DNA of 64,000 nt from Sipunculus nudus (GCA_026874595.1 CM049315.1:62989389-63053388), one strand, 5' to 3'; shown: positions 1 to 12,250, counted from the stretch's first letter. The notes: a model not told the origin generated them from the sequence alone. Numbers and translations: made by a program.

Positions 1-1449
1 CATAGCAGATTTAAATTGCAAAAGAATCAATTCAGGAGCTTTATTAGGCCATTAAGAACCAGTTAGAAACGTCTTTTACGCCGAAATCAGCTCTTTTTTT
101 CGTAATACAAGATCGTGATTTGTGCAGAAACGGCTGATTTAAACTGCGATAGAAGCGTTTTAATAGCTTCATTAGGCCATTTAGAAATTGGTAAAAACGT
201 CGCTCTTGCTGAAATCAGATCGGTTTTCGCGTAATACAACATCGTGTTGTGCAAAAAAGAAGATTAAAATTGCAAAAGAAGCAATTCAGAAGCTCCATTA
301 GGCCATTTAGAACCGGGTACAAACATCGATCTCGCCGAAATCAGCTAGGTTTTTGCCTAATTCATGATCGTGTGTTGTGCAAAAATTGCAGATTTAAATT
401 GCAAAAGAAGCAATTCAGAAACTTTATTAGGCCGTTTAGAATCCGATACAAACGTCTTTTACGCCGAAATCAGCTCGGTTTTTGCGTAATACAAGATCGT
501 GTTTTGTGCAAAGATGACCGATTTAAACTGCGAAAGAAGCGTTTTAAAAGCTTCATCAGGCCATTAAGAACCAGTTAGCAACGTCGTTTTTGCTGAAATC
601 AGTTCGGTTTTTTTTTTGCGTAATTCAAAATCGTCTGTTGTGCAAAGATGACCGATTTAAACTGCTAAAGAAGCGTTTTAGAAGCTTCATCAGGCAATTA
701 AGAAGTTAGAAACGTCGTTTTTGCTAAAATCAGCTCGATTTTTTAGCGTAATATAAGATGGTGTTTGTCCAAAGATGACCGATTTAAACTGCAAAAGAAG
801 AGTTAAAGAAGCTTCAATAGGCCACTTAAAACCAGTTACAAAGATCTTTTTTGAAGAAATCGACTCGGTTTTTGCGTTATAATAGATCATGATCCGTGCA
901 AAAATGGTCAATTTAAACTGCGAAAGAAGCGTTTCAGAAACTTCATTAGGCGACTTAAAACCCGTTACAATCGTCGTTTTCGTCGCAATCAGCTCGGTTT
1001 TCGCGTACTACAAGATCGTGTGTTGTGCAAAAATGGCCGTTCAAATTGCAAATGAAGCGTTTTAATAGCTTCATCAGGCCATTTAAAACAAGTTACAAAC
1101 GTCGTTTCTGCCGAAATCAGCTAGGTTTTCGCTTTAAACAAGATCGTGTCTTGTGCAATGATCACCGATTTAAACTGTGAAAGAAGCGTTTTAGAAGCTT
1201 CATCAGGCCATTAAGAACCAGTTAGAAACGTCGTTTTTGCTGAAATCAGCTCGATTTTTTTTTGCGTAATGCAAGATCGTGTTTGTGCAAATATTGCAGA
1301 TTTAAATTGCAAAAGAATCAATTCAGGAGCTTTATTAGGCCATTTAAAACCAGATACCAACGTCTTTTCCGCCGAAATCAGCTCGGTTTTTGCGTAATAC
1401 AAGACCGTGTTTTGTGCAAAGATGACCGATTTAAACTGCCAAGGAACCT

Positions 1450-4400
1450 TTTAGAAGCTTCATCAGGCCATCAAAAACCAGTTAGTAACGTCTTTTTTGC
1501 TGAAATCAGCTCGATTTTTTGCGTAATACAAAATCGTGTGTTGTGCAAAGATTACCGATTTAAACTGCTAAAGAAGCGTTTTAGAAGCTTCATCAGGCCA
1601 TTAAGAACCAGTTAGAAACGTCTTTTACGCCGAAATCAGCTCTTTTTTTCGTAATACATGATCGTGATTTGTGCAGAAACGGCTGATTTAAACTGCGATA
1701 GAAGCGTTTTAATAGCTTCATTAGGCCATTTAGAAATTGGTAAAAACGTCGCTCTTGCTGAAATCAGATCGGTTTTCGCGTAATACAACATCGTGTTGTG
1801 CAAAATAGAAGATTAAAATTGCAAAAGAAGCAATTCAGAAGCTCCATTAGGCCATTTAGAACCGGATACAAACATCCATCTCGCCGAAATCAGCTAGGTT
1901 TTTGCCTAATTCAGGAACGTGTGTTGTGCAAAAATTACAGATTTCAATTGCAAAAGAAGCAATTCAGAAGCTTCATTAGGCCGTTTAGAATCAGATACAA
2001 ACGTCTTTTACGACGAAATCAGCTCGGTTTTTTCCTAATACAAGATCGTGATTTGTGCAGAAACGGCTAATATAAACTGCGATAGAAGCGTTTAAATAGC
2101 TTCATTAGGCCATTTAGAAATTGTTACAAACGTCGCTCTTGCTGAAATCAGATCGGTTTTCGCGTAGTACAAGATCGTGTCTTGTGCAATGATCACCGAT
2201 TTAAACTGCGAAAGAAGCCTTTTAGAAGCTTCATCAGGCCATTAAGAACCAGTTAGAAACGTCGTTTTTGCTGAAATCAGCTCGATTTTTTTGCGTAATG
2301 CAAGATCGTGTTTCTGCAAATATTGCAGATTTAAATTGTAAAAGAATCAATTCAGGAGCTTTATTAGACCATTTAGATCCAGATACCAACGTCTTTTTCG
2401 CCGAAATCAGCTCGTTTTTGCGTAATACAAGACCGTGTTTTGTGCAAAGATGACCGATTTAAACTGCCAAGGAAGCCTTTTAGAAGCTTCATCAGGCCAT
2501 TAAGAACCAGTTAGCAACGTCGTTTTTGCTGAAATCAGCTCGATTTTTTGCGTAATACAAAATCGTGTGTTGTGCAAAGATGACCGATTTAAACTGCTTA
2601 AGAAGCGTTTAAGAAGCTTCATCAGGCCATTGAGAACCAGTTAGAAACGTCTTTTACGCCGAAATCAGCTCGTTTTTTTCGTAATACAAGATCGTGATTT
2701 GTGCAGAAACGGCTGATTTAAACTGCGATAGAAGCGTTTTAATAGCTTCATTAGGCCATTTAGAAATTGGTAAAATCGTCGCTCTTGCTGAAATCAGATC
2801 GGTTTTTGCGTAATACAAGATCGTGTTTTGTGCAAAGATGACCGATTTAAACTGCTAAAGAAGCGTTTTAGAAGCTTCATCAGGCCACTAAGAACCAGTT
2901 AGAAACGTCTTTTACGCCGAAGTCAGCTCGTTTTTTTCGTAATACAAGATCGTGATTTGTGCAGAAACGGCTGATTTAAACTGCAATAGAAGCGTTTTAA
3001 TAGCTTCATTAGGCCATTTAGAAATTGGTAAAAACGTCGCTCTTGCTGAAATCAGATCGGTTTTCGCGTAATACAACATCGTGTTGTGCAAAATAGAAGA
3101 TTAAAATTGCAAAAGAAGCAATTCAGAAGCTCCATTAGGCCATTTAGAACCGGGTACAAACATCGATCTCGCCGAAATCAGATAGGTTTTTGGCTATTTC
3201 AGGAACGTGTGTTGTGCAAAAATTACAGATTTCAATTGCAAAAGAAGCAAATCAGAAGCTTCATTAGGCCGTTTAGAATCAGATACAAACGTCTTTTACG
3301 ACGAAATCAGCTCGGTTTTTTCGTAATACAAGATCGTGATTTGTGCAGAAACGGCTGATATAAACTGCGATAGAAGCGTTTAAATAGCTTCATTAGGCCA
3401 TTTAGAAATTGTTAAAAACGTCGCTTTTGCTGAAATCAGATCGGTTTGCGCGTAGTACAAGATCGTGTTGTGCAAAATAGAAGATTAAAATTGCAAAAGA
3501 AGCAATTCAGAAGCTCCATTAGGCCATTTAGAACCTGGTACAAACTTCGATCTCGTCTAAATCAGATGGGTTTTTTGCCTAATTCATGATCGTGTGTTGT
3601 GCAAAAATTGCAGATTTAAATTGCAAAAGAAGCAATTCCGAAGCTTCATTAGGCCGTTTAGAACCAGATACAAACATCTTTTACGCCGAAATCAGCTCGG
3701 TTTTTGCGTAATACAAGATCGTGTTTTGTGCAAAGATGACCGATTTAAACTGCAAAAGAAGCGTTTAAGAAGCTTTATCAGGCCATTAAGAATCAGTTAG
3801 GAACGTCGTTTTTGCTGAAATCAGCTCGGTTTTTTTTGCGTAATATAAGATCGTGTGTTGTGCAAAGATGATGATTTAAACTGCAAAAGAAGCGTTTGAG
3901 AAACTTCATTAGGCCATTTAGAACCAGTTACAAATGTCGTTTTTTTGCCGAAATCAGATCGGTTTTTGCGTAATATAGGATCCTGTTTTGTGCAAAATGG
4001 CCAATTTAAACTGCGATAGAAGCGTTTTAATAGCTTCATTAGGCCATTTAGAAATTGGTAAAAACGTCGCTCTTGCGGAAATCAAATCGGTTTTCGCGTA
4101 ATACAACATCGTGTTGTGCAAAATAGAAGATTAAAATTGCAAAAGAAGCAATTCAGAAGCTCCATTAGGCCATTTAGAACCGGGTACAAACATCGATCTC
4201 GCCGAAATCAGCTAGGTTTTTGGCTAATTCAGGAACGTGTGTTGTGCAAAAATTACAGATTTCAATTGCAAAAGAAGCAATTCAGAAGCTTCATTAGGCC
4301 GTTTAGAATCAGATGCAAACGTCTTTTACGACGAAATCAGCTCGGTTTTTTCGTAATACAAGATCGTGATTTGTGCAGAAACGGCTAATATAAACTGCGA

Positions 4401-4900
4401 TAGAAGCGTTTAAATAGCTTCATTATGCCATTTAGAAATTGTTAAAAACGTCGCTTTTGCTGAAATCAGATCGGTTTTCGCTTAGTACAAGATCGTGTTG
4501 TGCAAAAGAGAAGATTAAAATTGCAAAAGAAGCAATTCAGAAGCTCCATTAGGCCATTTAGAACCGGGTACAAACATCGATCTCGCCGAAATCAGCTAGG
4601 TTTTTCCCTAATTCATGATCGTGTGTTGTGCAAAAATTGCAGATTTAAATTGCAAAAGAAGCAATTCAGAAACTTTATTAGGCCGTTTAGAATCAGATAC
4701 AAACGTCTTTTACGCCGAAATCAGCTCGGTTTTTCCGTAATACAAGATCGTGTTTTGTGCAAAGATGACCGATTTAAACTGCGAAAGAAGCGTTTTTAAA
4801 GCTTCATCAGGCCATTAAGAACCAGTTAGCAACGTCGTTTTTGCTGAAATCAGTTCGGTTTTTTTTTGCGTAATTCAAAATCGTCTGTTGTGCAAAGATG
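1450..4900 (+). repeat. Module shared with 51.9-55.4 kb and other sites
   Basis: This stretch matches 51.9-55.4 kb at a nearly constant offset of 50484-50486 bp. Parts also match 41.9-44.2 kb (about 40450), 46.3-48.2 kb and 61.6-63.6 kb (about 60011). A diagnostic within it is CATCCATCTCG replacing CATCGATCTCG. Similarity over tens of kilobases shows that blocks of several kilobases have been copied across the array. Confidence 0.75.
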
Positions 4901-5421
4901 ACCGATTTAAACTGCTAAAGAAGCGTTTTAGAAGCTTCATCAGGCAATTAAGAAGTTAGAAACGTCGTTTTTGCTAAAATCAGCTCGATTTTTTAGCGTA
5001 ATATAAGATGGTGTTTGTCCAAAGATGACCGATTTAAACTGCAAAAGAAGCAATTCAGAAGCTCCATCAGGCCATTAAGAACCTGGTACAAACATCGATC
5101 TCGCCTAAATCAGCTGGGTTTTTTGCCTAATTCATGAATGTGTGTTGTGCAAAAATTGCAGATTTAAATTGCAAAAGAAGCATTTCAGAAGCTTCATTAG
5201 GCCGTTTAGAACCAGATACAAACATCTTTTACGCCGAAATCAGCTCGGTTTTTGCGTAATACAAGATCCTGTTTGTGCAAAGATGACCGATTTAAACTGC
5301 AAAAGAAGCGTTTAAGAAGCTTTTTCAGGCCATTAAGAATCAGTTAGGAACGTCGTTTTTGCTGAAATCAGCTCGGTTTTTTTTTTGCGTAATATAAGAT
5401 CGTGTGTTGTGCAAAGATGAT

Positions 5422-5578
5422 GATTTAAACTGCAAAAGAAGCGTTTGAGAAACTTCATTAGGCCATTTAGAACCAGTTACAAATGTCGTTTTTTTGCCGA
5501 AATCAGCTCGGTTTTTCCGTAATATAGGATCCTGTTTTCAGCTCGTAATACAAGATCGTGATTTGTGCAGAAACGGCT
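5422..5578 (+). repeat. Overlong out-of-register monomer, 157 bp
   Basis: After GGATCCTGTTTT (ending 5538) the sequence jumps to CAGCTCGTAATACAAG instead of GTGCAAAATGGCC. About 28 bp of the monomer tail is therefore present twice. This is an out-of-phase junction, unlike most rearrangements here, which keep register. Confidence 0.8.
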
Positions 5579-6089
5579 GATTTAAACTGCGATAGAAGCG
5601 TTTTAATAGCTTCATTAGGCCATTTAGAAATTGGTAAAAAACGTCGCTCTTGCTGAAATCAGATCGGTTTTCGCGTAGTACAAGATCGTGTTGTGCAAAA
5701 TAGAAGATTAAAATTGCAAAAGAAGCAATTCAGAAGCTCCATTAGGCCATTGAGAACCGGGTACAAACATCGATCTCGCCGAAATCAGCTAGGTTTTTGG
5801 CTAATTCAGGAACGTGTGTTGTGCAAAAATTACAGATTTCAATTGCAAAAGAAGCAATTCAGAAGCTTCATTAGGCCGTTTAGAATCAGATACAAACGTC
5901 TTTTACGACGAAATCAGCTCGGTTTTTTCGTAATACAAGATCGTGATTTGTGCAGAAACGACTAATATAAACTGCGATAGAAGCATTTAAATAGCTTCAT
6001 TAGGCCATTTAGAAATTGTTAAAAACGTCGCTTTTGCTGAAATCAGATCGGTTTTCGCGTAGTACAAGATCGTGTTGTGCAAAATAGAA

Positions 6090-6218
6090 GATTAAAATTG
6101 CAAAAGAAGCAATTCAGAAGCTCCATTAGGCCATTTAGAACCGGGTACAAACATCGATCTCGCCGAAATCAGCTAGGTTTTTGCCTAATTCATGATCGTG
6201 TGTTGTGCAAAAATTGCA
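6090..6218 (+). repeat. Monomer type A exemplar, 129 bp
   Basis: Diagnostic for this type are GATTAAAATTGC at the start, GAAGCTCCATTAGG (loses the HindIII site), GAACCGGGTACAAAC and ATCGATCTCGCC, then GCTAGGTTTTTGCC and CATGATCGTG. It is nearly always preceded by type C and followed by type B. Confidence 0.85.
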
Positions 6219-6347
6219 GATTTAAATTGCAAAAGAAGCAATTCAGAAGCTTCATTAGGCCGTTTAGAACCAGATACAAACGTCTTTTACGACGAAATCA
6301 GCTCGGTTTTTTCGTAATACAAGATCGTGATTTGTGCAGAAACGACT
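6219..6347 (+). repeat. Monomer type B exemplar, 129 bp
   Basis: Marked by GATTTAAATTGCAAAAG, GAAGCTTCATTAGGCCG (G after GGCC), CAGATACAAACGTC and TTTTACG(A/C)CG. A sister version starts ACAGATTTCAATTGC and follows A monomers that end with CAGGAACGTGTG. Confidence 0.85.
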
Positions 6348-6473
6348 AATATAAACTGCGATAGAAGCATTTAAATAGCTTCATTAGGCCATTTAGAAAT
6401 TGTTAAAAACGTCGCTTTTGCTGAAATCAGATCGGTTTTCGCGTAGTACAAGATCGTGTTGTGCAAAATAGAA
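6348..6473 (+). repeat. Monomer type C exemplar, 126 bp
   Basis: Three bases shorter than A and B. Marked by CTGCGATAGAAGC, AATAGCTTCATTAGGCC, GAAATTG(G/T)TAAAAACGTCGC and GATCGGTTTTCGCG, ending GTTGTGCAAAATAGAA. A+B+C gives exactly 384 bp. Confidence 0.85.
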
Positions 6474-6993
6474 GATTAAAATTGCAAAAGAAGCAATTCA
6501 GAAGCTCCATTAGGCCATTTAGAACCGGGTACAAACATCGATCTCGCCGAAATCAGCTAGGTTTTTGCCTAATTCATGATCGTGTGTTGTGCAAAAATTG
6601 CAGATTTAAATTGCAAAAGAAGCAATTCAGAAGCTTCATTAGGCCGTTTAGAACCAGATACAAACATCTTTTACGCCGAAATCAGCTCGGTTTTTGCGTA
6701 ATACAAAATCGTGTTTTGTGCAAAGATGACCGATTTAAACTGCAAAAGAAGCGTTTAATAAGCTTTATCAGGCCATTAAGAATCAGTTAGGAACGTCGTT
6801 TTTGCTGAAATCAGCTCGGTTTTTTTTGCGTAATATAAGATCGTGTGTTGTGCAAAGATGATCGATTTAAACTGCAAAAGAAGCGTTTGAGAAACTTCAT
6901 TAGGCCATTTAGAACCAGTTACAAATGTCGTTTTTTGGCCGAAATCAGCTCGGTTTTTGCGTAATATAGGATTCTGTTTTGTGCAAAATGGCC

Positions 6994-7122
6994 GATTTCA
7001 ACTGCGAAAGAAGCGTTTTAGAAGCTTCATTTGTCCATTTACAACCAGTTACAAAAGTCGTTTTTGCCGAAATCAGCGCGATTTTCGCGTTATACAAGAT
7101 CGTACGTTGTGAATAAATGGCC
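6994..7122 (+). repeat. Monomer type H exemplar, 129 bp
   Basis: Marked by CATTTGTCCATTTACAACC, TTACAAAAGTCG, CAGCGCGATTTTCGCG and CGTACGTTGTGAATAAATGG. The GCGCGATTTTCGCG part can form a short hairpin. It is nearly always followed by type I. Confidence 0.82.
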
Positions 7123-7251
7123 GATTTGAACTGCGAAAGAAGCGTTTTAATAGCTTCATCAGGCCATTTAGAACAAGTTACGAACGTCGTTTTTCCCGAA
7201 ATCAGCTCGGTGTTCGCTTTATACAAGATCGTGTCTTTTGCAATGATCACC
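7123..7251 (+). repeat. Monomer type I exemplar, 129 bp
   Basis: Starts GATTTGAACTGC and carries GAACAAGTTACGAACGTCG, TTTTTCCCGAAATC, CGGTGTTCGCTTTATAC and CAATGATCACC. The H-I pair recurs as a unit near 8775-9030, 10830-11080, 16897-17155, 29313-29570, 37490-37740, 40070-40330 and 44455-44710. Confidence 0.8.
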
Positions 7252-7511
7252 GATTTAAACTGCGAAAGAAGCCTTTTAGAAGCTTCATCAGGCCATTAAG
7301 AACCAGTTAGAAACGTCGTTTTAGCTGAAATCAGCTCGATTTTTTTGCGTAATGCAAGATCGTGTTTGTGCAAATATTGCAGATTTAAATTGCAAAAGAA
7401 TCAATTCAGGAGCTTTATTAGGCCATTTAGAACCAGATACCAACGTCTTTTTCGCCGCAATCAGCTCGATTTTTTGCGTAATACAAAATCGTGTGTTGTG
7501 CAAAGATGATC

Positions 7512-7617
7512 GATTTAAACTGCTTAAGAAGCGTTTTAGAAGCTTCATCAGGCCATTAAGAACCAGTTAGAAACGTCTTTTTGCGTAATGCAAGATCGTG
7601 TTTGTGCAAATATTGCA
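7512..7617 (+). repeat. Shortened monomer, 106 bp
   Basis: AGAAACGTCTTTTT runs directly into GCGTAATGC at about 7576-7584, losing about 23 bp that normally include GCTGAAATCAGCTCG. The loss joins two T-runs, which suggests slippage or misaligned recombination. Confidence 0.8.
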
Positions 7618-9184
7618 GATTTAAATTGCAAAAGAATCAATTCAGGAGCTTTATTAGGCCATTTAGAACCAGATACCAACGTCGTTTTCTTCGCAATCAG
7701 CTCGGTTTTCGCGTAGTACAAGATCGTGTGTTGTGCAAAAATGGCCGTTTAAATTGCAAATGAAGCATTTTAATAGCTTCATCAGGCCATTTAAAACAAG
7801 TTACAAACGTCGTTTTTGCCGAAATCAGATCAGTTTTCGCGTAATACAACATCGTGTTGTGTAAAATAGAAGATTAAAATTGCAAAAGAAGCAATTCAGA
7901 AGCTCCATTAGGCCATTTAGAACCGGGTACAAACATCGATCTCGCCGAAATCAGCTAGGTTTTTGACTAATTCAGGAACGTGTGTTGTGCAAAAATTACA
8001 GATTTCAATTGCAAAAGAAGCAATTCAAAAGCTTCATTAGGCCGTTTAGAATCAGATACAAACGTCTTTTACAACGAAATCAGCTCGGTTTTTTCGTAAT
8101 ACAAGATCGTGATTTGTGCAGAAACGGCTAATATAAACTGCGATAGAAGCGTTTAAATAGCTTCATTAGGCCATTTAGAAATTGTTAAAAAGTCGCTTTT
8201 GCTGAAATCAGATCGGTTTTCGCGTTGTACAAGATCGTGTTGTGCAAAATAGAAGATTAAAGTTGCAAAAGAAGCAATTCAGAAGCTCCATTAGGCCATT
8301 TAGAACCGGGTACAAACATCGATCTCGCCGAAATCAGCTAGGTTTTTGCCTAATTCATGATCGTGTGTTGTGCAAAAATTGCAGATTTAAATTGCAAAAG
8401 AAGGAATTCAGAAGCTTCATTAGGCCGTTTAGAACCAGATACAAACATCTTTTACGCCGAAATCAGCTCGGTTTTTGCGTAATACAAAATCGTGTTTTGT
8501 GCAAAGATGACCGACTTAAACTGCAAAAGAAGCGTTTAAGAAGCTTTAACAGGCCATTAAGAATCAGTTAGGAACGTCGTTTTTGCTGAAATCAGCTCGG
8601 TTTTTTTTGCGTAATATAAGATCGTGTGTTGTGCAAAGATGATCGATTTAAACTGCAAAAGAAGCGTTTGAGAAACTTCATTAGGCCATTTAGAACCAGT
8701 TACAAATGTCGTTTTTTGGCCGAAATCAGCTCGGTTTTTGCGTAATATAGGTTCCTGTTTTTTGCAAAATGGCCGATTTAAACTGCGAAAGAAGCGTTTT
8801 AGAAGCTTCATTTGTCCATTTACAACCAGTTACAAAAGTCGTTTTTGCCGAAATCAGCGCGATTTTCGCGTTATACAAGATCGTACGTTGTGAATAAATG
8901 GCCGATTTGAACTGCGAAAGAAGCGTTTTAATAGCTTCATCAGGCCATTTAGAACAAGTTACGAACGTCGTTTTTCCCGAAATCAGCTCGGTGTTCGCTT
9001 TATACAAGATCGTGTCTTGTGCAATGATCACCGATTTAAACTGCGAAAGAAGCCTTTTAGAAGCTTCATCAGGCCATTAAGAACCAGTTAGAAACGTCGT
9101 TTTTGCTGAAATCAGCTCGATTTTTTTGCGTAATGCAAGATCGTGTTTGTGCAAATATTGCAGATTTAAATTGCAAAAGAATCA

Positions 9185-12055
9185 ATTCAGGAGCTTTATT
9201 AGGCCATTTAGAACCAGATACCAACGTCTTTTTCGCCGTAATCAGCTCGGTTTTGCGTAATACAAGATCGTGTTGTGCAAAATAGAAGATTAAAATTGCA
9301 AAAGAAGCAATTCAGAAGCTCCATTAGGCCATTTAGAACCGGGTACAAACATCGATCTCGCCGAAATCAGCTGGGTTTTTGCCTAATTCATGATCGTGTG
9401 TTGTGCAAAAATTGCAGATTTAAATTGCAAAAGAAGCAATTCAGAAGCTTCATTAGGCCGTTTAGAACCAGATACAAACATCTTTTACGCCGAAATCAGC
9501 TCGGTTTTTGCGTAATACAAGATCGTGTTTTGTGCAAAGATGACCGATTTAAACTGCAAAAGAAGCGTTTAAGAAGCTTTATCAGGCCATTAAGAATCAG
9601 TTAGGAACGTCGTTTTTGCTGAAATCAACTCGGTTTTTTTTTGCGTAATATAAGATCGTGTGTTGTGCAAAGATGATGATTTAAACTGCAAAAGAAGCGT
9701 TTGAGAAACTTTATTAGGCCATTTAGAACCAGTTACAAATGTCGTTTTTTTTGCCGAAATCAGCTCGGTTTTTGCGTAATATAGGATCCTGTTTTGCGCA
9801 AAATGGCCGATTTAAACTGCGATAGAAGAGTTTTTATAGCTTCATTAGGCCATTTAGAAATTGGTAAAAACATCGCTCTTGCGGAAATAAAATCGGTTTT
9901 TGCGTAATACAACATCGTGTTGTGCAAAATAGAAGATTAAAATTGCAAAAGAAGCAATTCAGAAGCTCCATTAGGCCATTTAGAACCGGGTACAAATATC
10001 GATCTCGCCGAAATCAGCTAGGATTTTGGCTATTTCAGGAACGTGTGTTGTGCAAAAATTACAGATTTCAATTGCAAAAGAAGCAATTCAGAAGCTTCAT
10101 TAGGCCGTTTAGAATCAGATACAAAAGTCTTTTACGACGAAATCACCTCGGTTTTTCGTAATACAAGATCGTGATTTGTGCAGAAACGGCTGATATAAAC
10201 TGCGATAGAAGCGTTTAAATAGCTTCATTAGGCCATTTAGAAATTGTTAAAAACGTCGCTTTTGCTGAAATCAGATCGGTTTGCGCGTAGTACAAGATCG
10301 TGTTGTGCAAAATAGAAGATTAAAATTGCAAAAGAAGCAATTCAGAAGCTCCATTAGGCCATTTAGAACCGGGTACAAACATCGATCTCGCCGAAATCAG
10401 CTAGGTTTTTGCCTAATTCATGATCGTGTGTTGTGCAAAAATTGCAGATTTAAATTGCAAAAGAAGCAATTCAGAAGCTTCATTAGGCCGTTCAGAACCA
10501 GATACAAACATTTTTTACGCCGAAATCAGCTCGGTTTTTGCGTAATACAAGATCGTGTTTATAAAGATGACCGATTTAAACTGCAAAAGAAGCGTTTAAG
10601 AAGCTTCATCAGGCCATTAAGAATCAGTTAGAAACTTCGTTTTTGCTAAAATCAGCTCGGTTTTTTTTGCGTAATATAAGATCGTGTGTTTTGCAAAGAT
10701 GATGATTTAAACTGCAAAAGAAGCGTTTGAGAAACTTCATTAGGCCATTTAGAACCAGTTACAAATGTCGTTTTTTGCCGAAATCAGCTCGGTTTTTGCG
10801 TAATATAGGATCCTGTCTGTGCAAAATCGCCGATTTAAACTGCGAAAGAAGCGTTTTAGAAGCTTCCTTTGTCCATTTACAAACAGTTACAAAAGTCGTT
10901 TTTGCCGAAATCAGCGCGATTTTCGCGTTATACAAGATCGTACATTGTGAATAAATGGCCGATTTGAACTGCGAAAGAAGCGTTTTAATAGCTTCATCAG
11001 GCCATTTAGAACAAGTTACGAACGTCGTTTTTCCTGAAATCAGCTCGGTGTTCGCTTTATACAAGATCGTGTCTTGTGCAATGATCACCGATTTAAACTG
11101 CGAAAGAAGCCTTTTAGAAGCTTCCTCAGGCCATTAAGAACCAGTTAGAAACGTCGTTTTTGCTGAAATCAGCTCGATTTTTTTGCGTAATGCAAGATCG
11201 TGTTTGTGCAAATATTGCAGATTTAAATTGCAAAAGAATCAATTCAGGAGCTTTATTAGGCCATTTAGAACCAGATACCAACGTCTTTTTCGCCGAAATC
11301 AGCTCGGTTTTTGCGTAATACAAGACCGTGTTTTGTGCAAAGATGACCGATTTCAACTGCCAAGGAAGCGTTTTAGAAGCTTCATCAGGCCATTAAGAAC
11401 CAGTTAGAAACGTCTTTTACGCCGAAATCAGCTCGTTTTTTTCGTAATACAAGATCGTGATTTGTGCAGAAACGGCTGATTTAAACTGCGATAGAAGCGT
11501 TTTATTAGCTTCATTAGGCCATTTAGAAATTGGTAAAAACGTCGCTCTTGCTGAAATCAGATCGGTTTTTGGGTAATACAACATCGTGTTGTGCAAAATA
11601 GAACATTAAAATTGCAAAAGAAGCAATTCAGAAGCTCCATTAGGCCATTTGGAATCGGGTACAAACATCGATCTCGCCGAAATCAGAAAGGTTTTAGCCT
11701 TATTCATGATCGTGTGTTGTGCAAAAATTGCAGATTTAAATTGCAAAAGAAGCAATTCAGAAACTTTATTAGGCCGTTTAGAACCAGATACAAACGTCTT
11801 TTACGCCGAAATCAGCTCGGTTTTTGCGTAATACAAGATCGTGTTTTGTGCAAAGATGACCGATTTAAACTGCGAAAGAAGCGTTTTAGAAGCTTCATCA
11901 GGCCATTAAGAACCAGTTAGCAACGTCGTTTTTGCTTAAATCAGTTCGGTTTTTTCTTTGCGTAATTCAAAATCGTCTGTGGTGCAAAGATGACCGATTT
12001 AAACTGCTAAAGAAGCGTTTTAGAAGCTTCATCAGGCAATTAAGAAGTTAGAAAC
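9185..12055 (+). repeat. Block copied to 21.2-23.6 kb (copy 1)
   Basis: 9185 to about 10625 matches 21215 to about 22635 at an offset of 12030 bp. About 11125-12055 then matches 22637-23565 at 11513 bp. The 517-bp step (four monomers) is an internal deletion in the second copy or an expansion here. Shared rare markers include GTGTTTATAAAGATG (10555/22585), CTTCCTCAGG and CTGTGGTGC. Confidence 0.78.
11220..11348 (+). repeat. Monomer type G exemplar, 129 bp
   Basis: Marked by AAAAGAATCAATTCAGGAGC, TTTATTAGGCC, CCAGATACCAACGTC and CAAGACCGTG. It is preceded by a monomer ending TAATGCAAGATCGTGTTTG and CAAATATTGCA. One sublineage has ATTAGACCATTTAGATCC. Confidence 0.82.
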
Positions 12056-12121
12056 GTCTTTTACGCCGAAATCAGCTCGGTTTTTGCGTAATACAAGATC
12101 GTGTTTTGTGCAAAGATGACC

Positions 12122-12250
12122 GATTTAAACTGCAAAAGAAGAGTTTAAGAAGCTTCAATAGGCCACTTAAAACCAGTTACAAAGATCTTTTTTGCCGAAA
12201 TCGACTCGGTTTTTGCGTTATAATAGATCATGATCCGTGCAAAAATGGTC
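12122..12250 (+). repeat. Monomer type F exemplar, 129 bp
   Basis: A diverged type: GAAGAGTTTAAGAAGC, CAATAGGCCACTTAAAACC, AAAGATCTTTTTT, GAAATCGACTCGG and GCGTTATAATAGATCATGATCC. It contains the perfect palindrome GATCATGATC. It is always followed by type E. Confidence 0.82.

Larger units (their letters stand above)
5706..6731 (+). repeat. 384-bp trimeric higher-order repeat (A-B-C)
   Basis: Units 5706-6089 and 6090-6473 are complete A-B-C trimers with a 384-bp period. A third starts at 6474 and keeps A and B before switching to another monomer type. Homologous A-B-C trimers also occur at about 4129-4512, 36570-36970 and elsewhere. Confidence 0.85.
6474..9245 (+). repeat. 1781-bp displaced duplication
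   Basis: About 6474-7460 matches about 8255-9245 with a constant 1781-bp offset, including the H-I pair. The intervening part (about 7.46-8.25 kb) holds the 106-bp short monomer and another A-B-C run. The match ends at GCCGCAATC versus GCCGTAATC near 7463/9246. Confidence 0.75.

Noticed and set aside
249-578. Repeated Arg/Lys-rich open frames (about 60-206 codons) across the array on the plus strand
   Set aside because: They are translations of the satellite monomer, mostly begin with GTG, repeat every 43 residues and end at T-tract or phase changes. Nothing suggests a gene family.
6090-6218. CENP-B box around GAACCGGGTACAAAC
   Set aside because: CGGG is present but the required TTCG and A at the right spacing upstream are not.
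6945-7250. Minus-strand open frames with repeated KTELISAKTTFVTG-like strings
   Set aside because: Same monomer read on the other strand. Openness on both strands follows from monomer length divisible by three and low stop density, not from coding.
12226-12240. Bacterial-type promoter -10 (TATAAT) in type F monomers
   Set aside because: No matching upstream element or downstream gene, and the window is eukaryotic satellite DNA.
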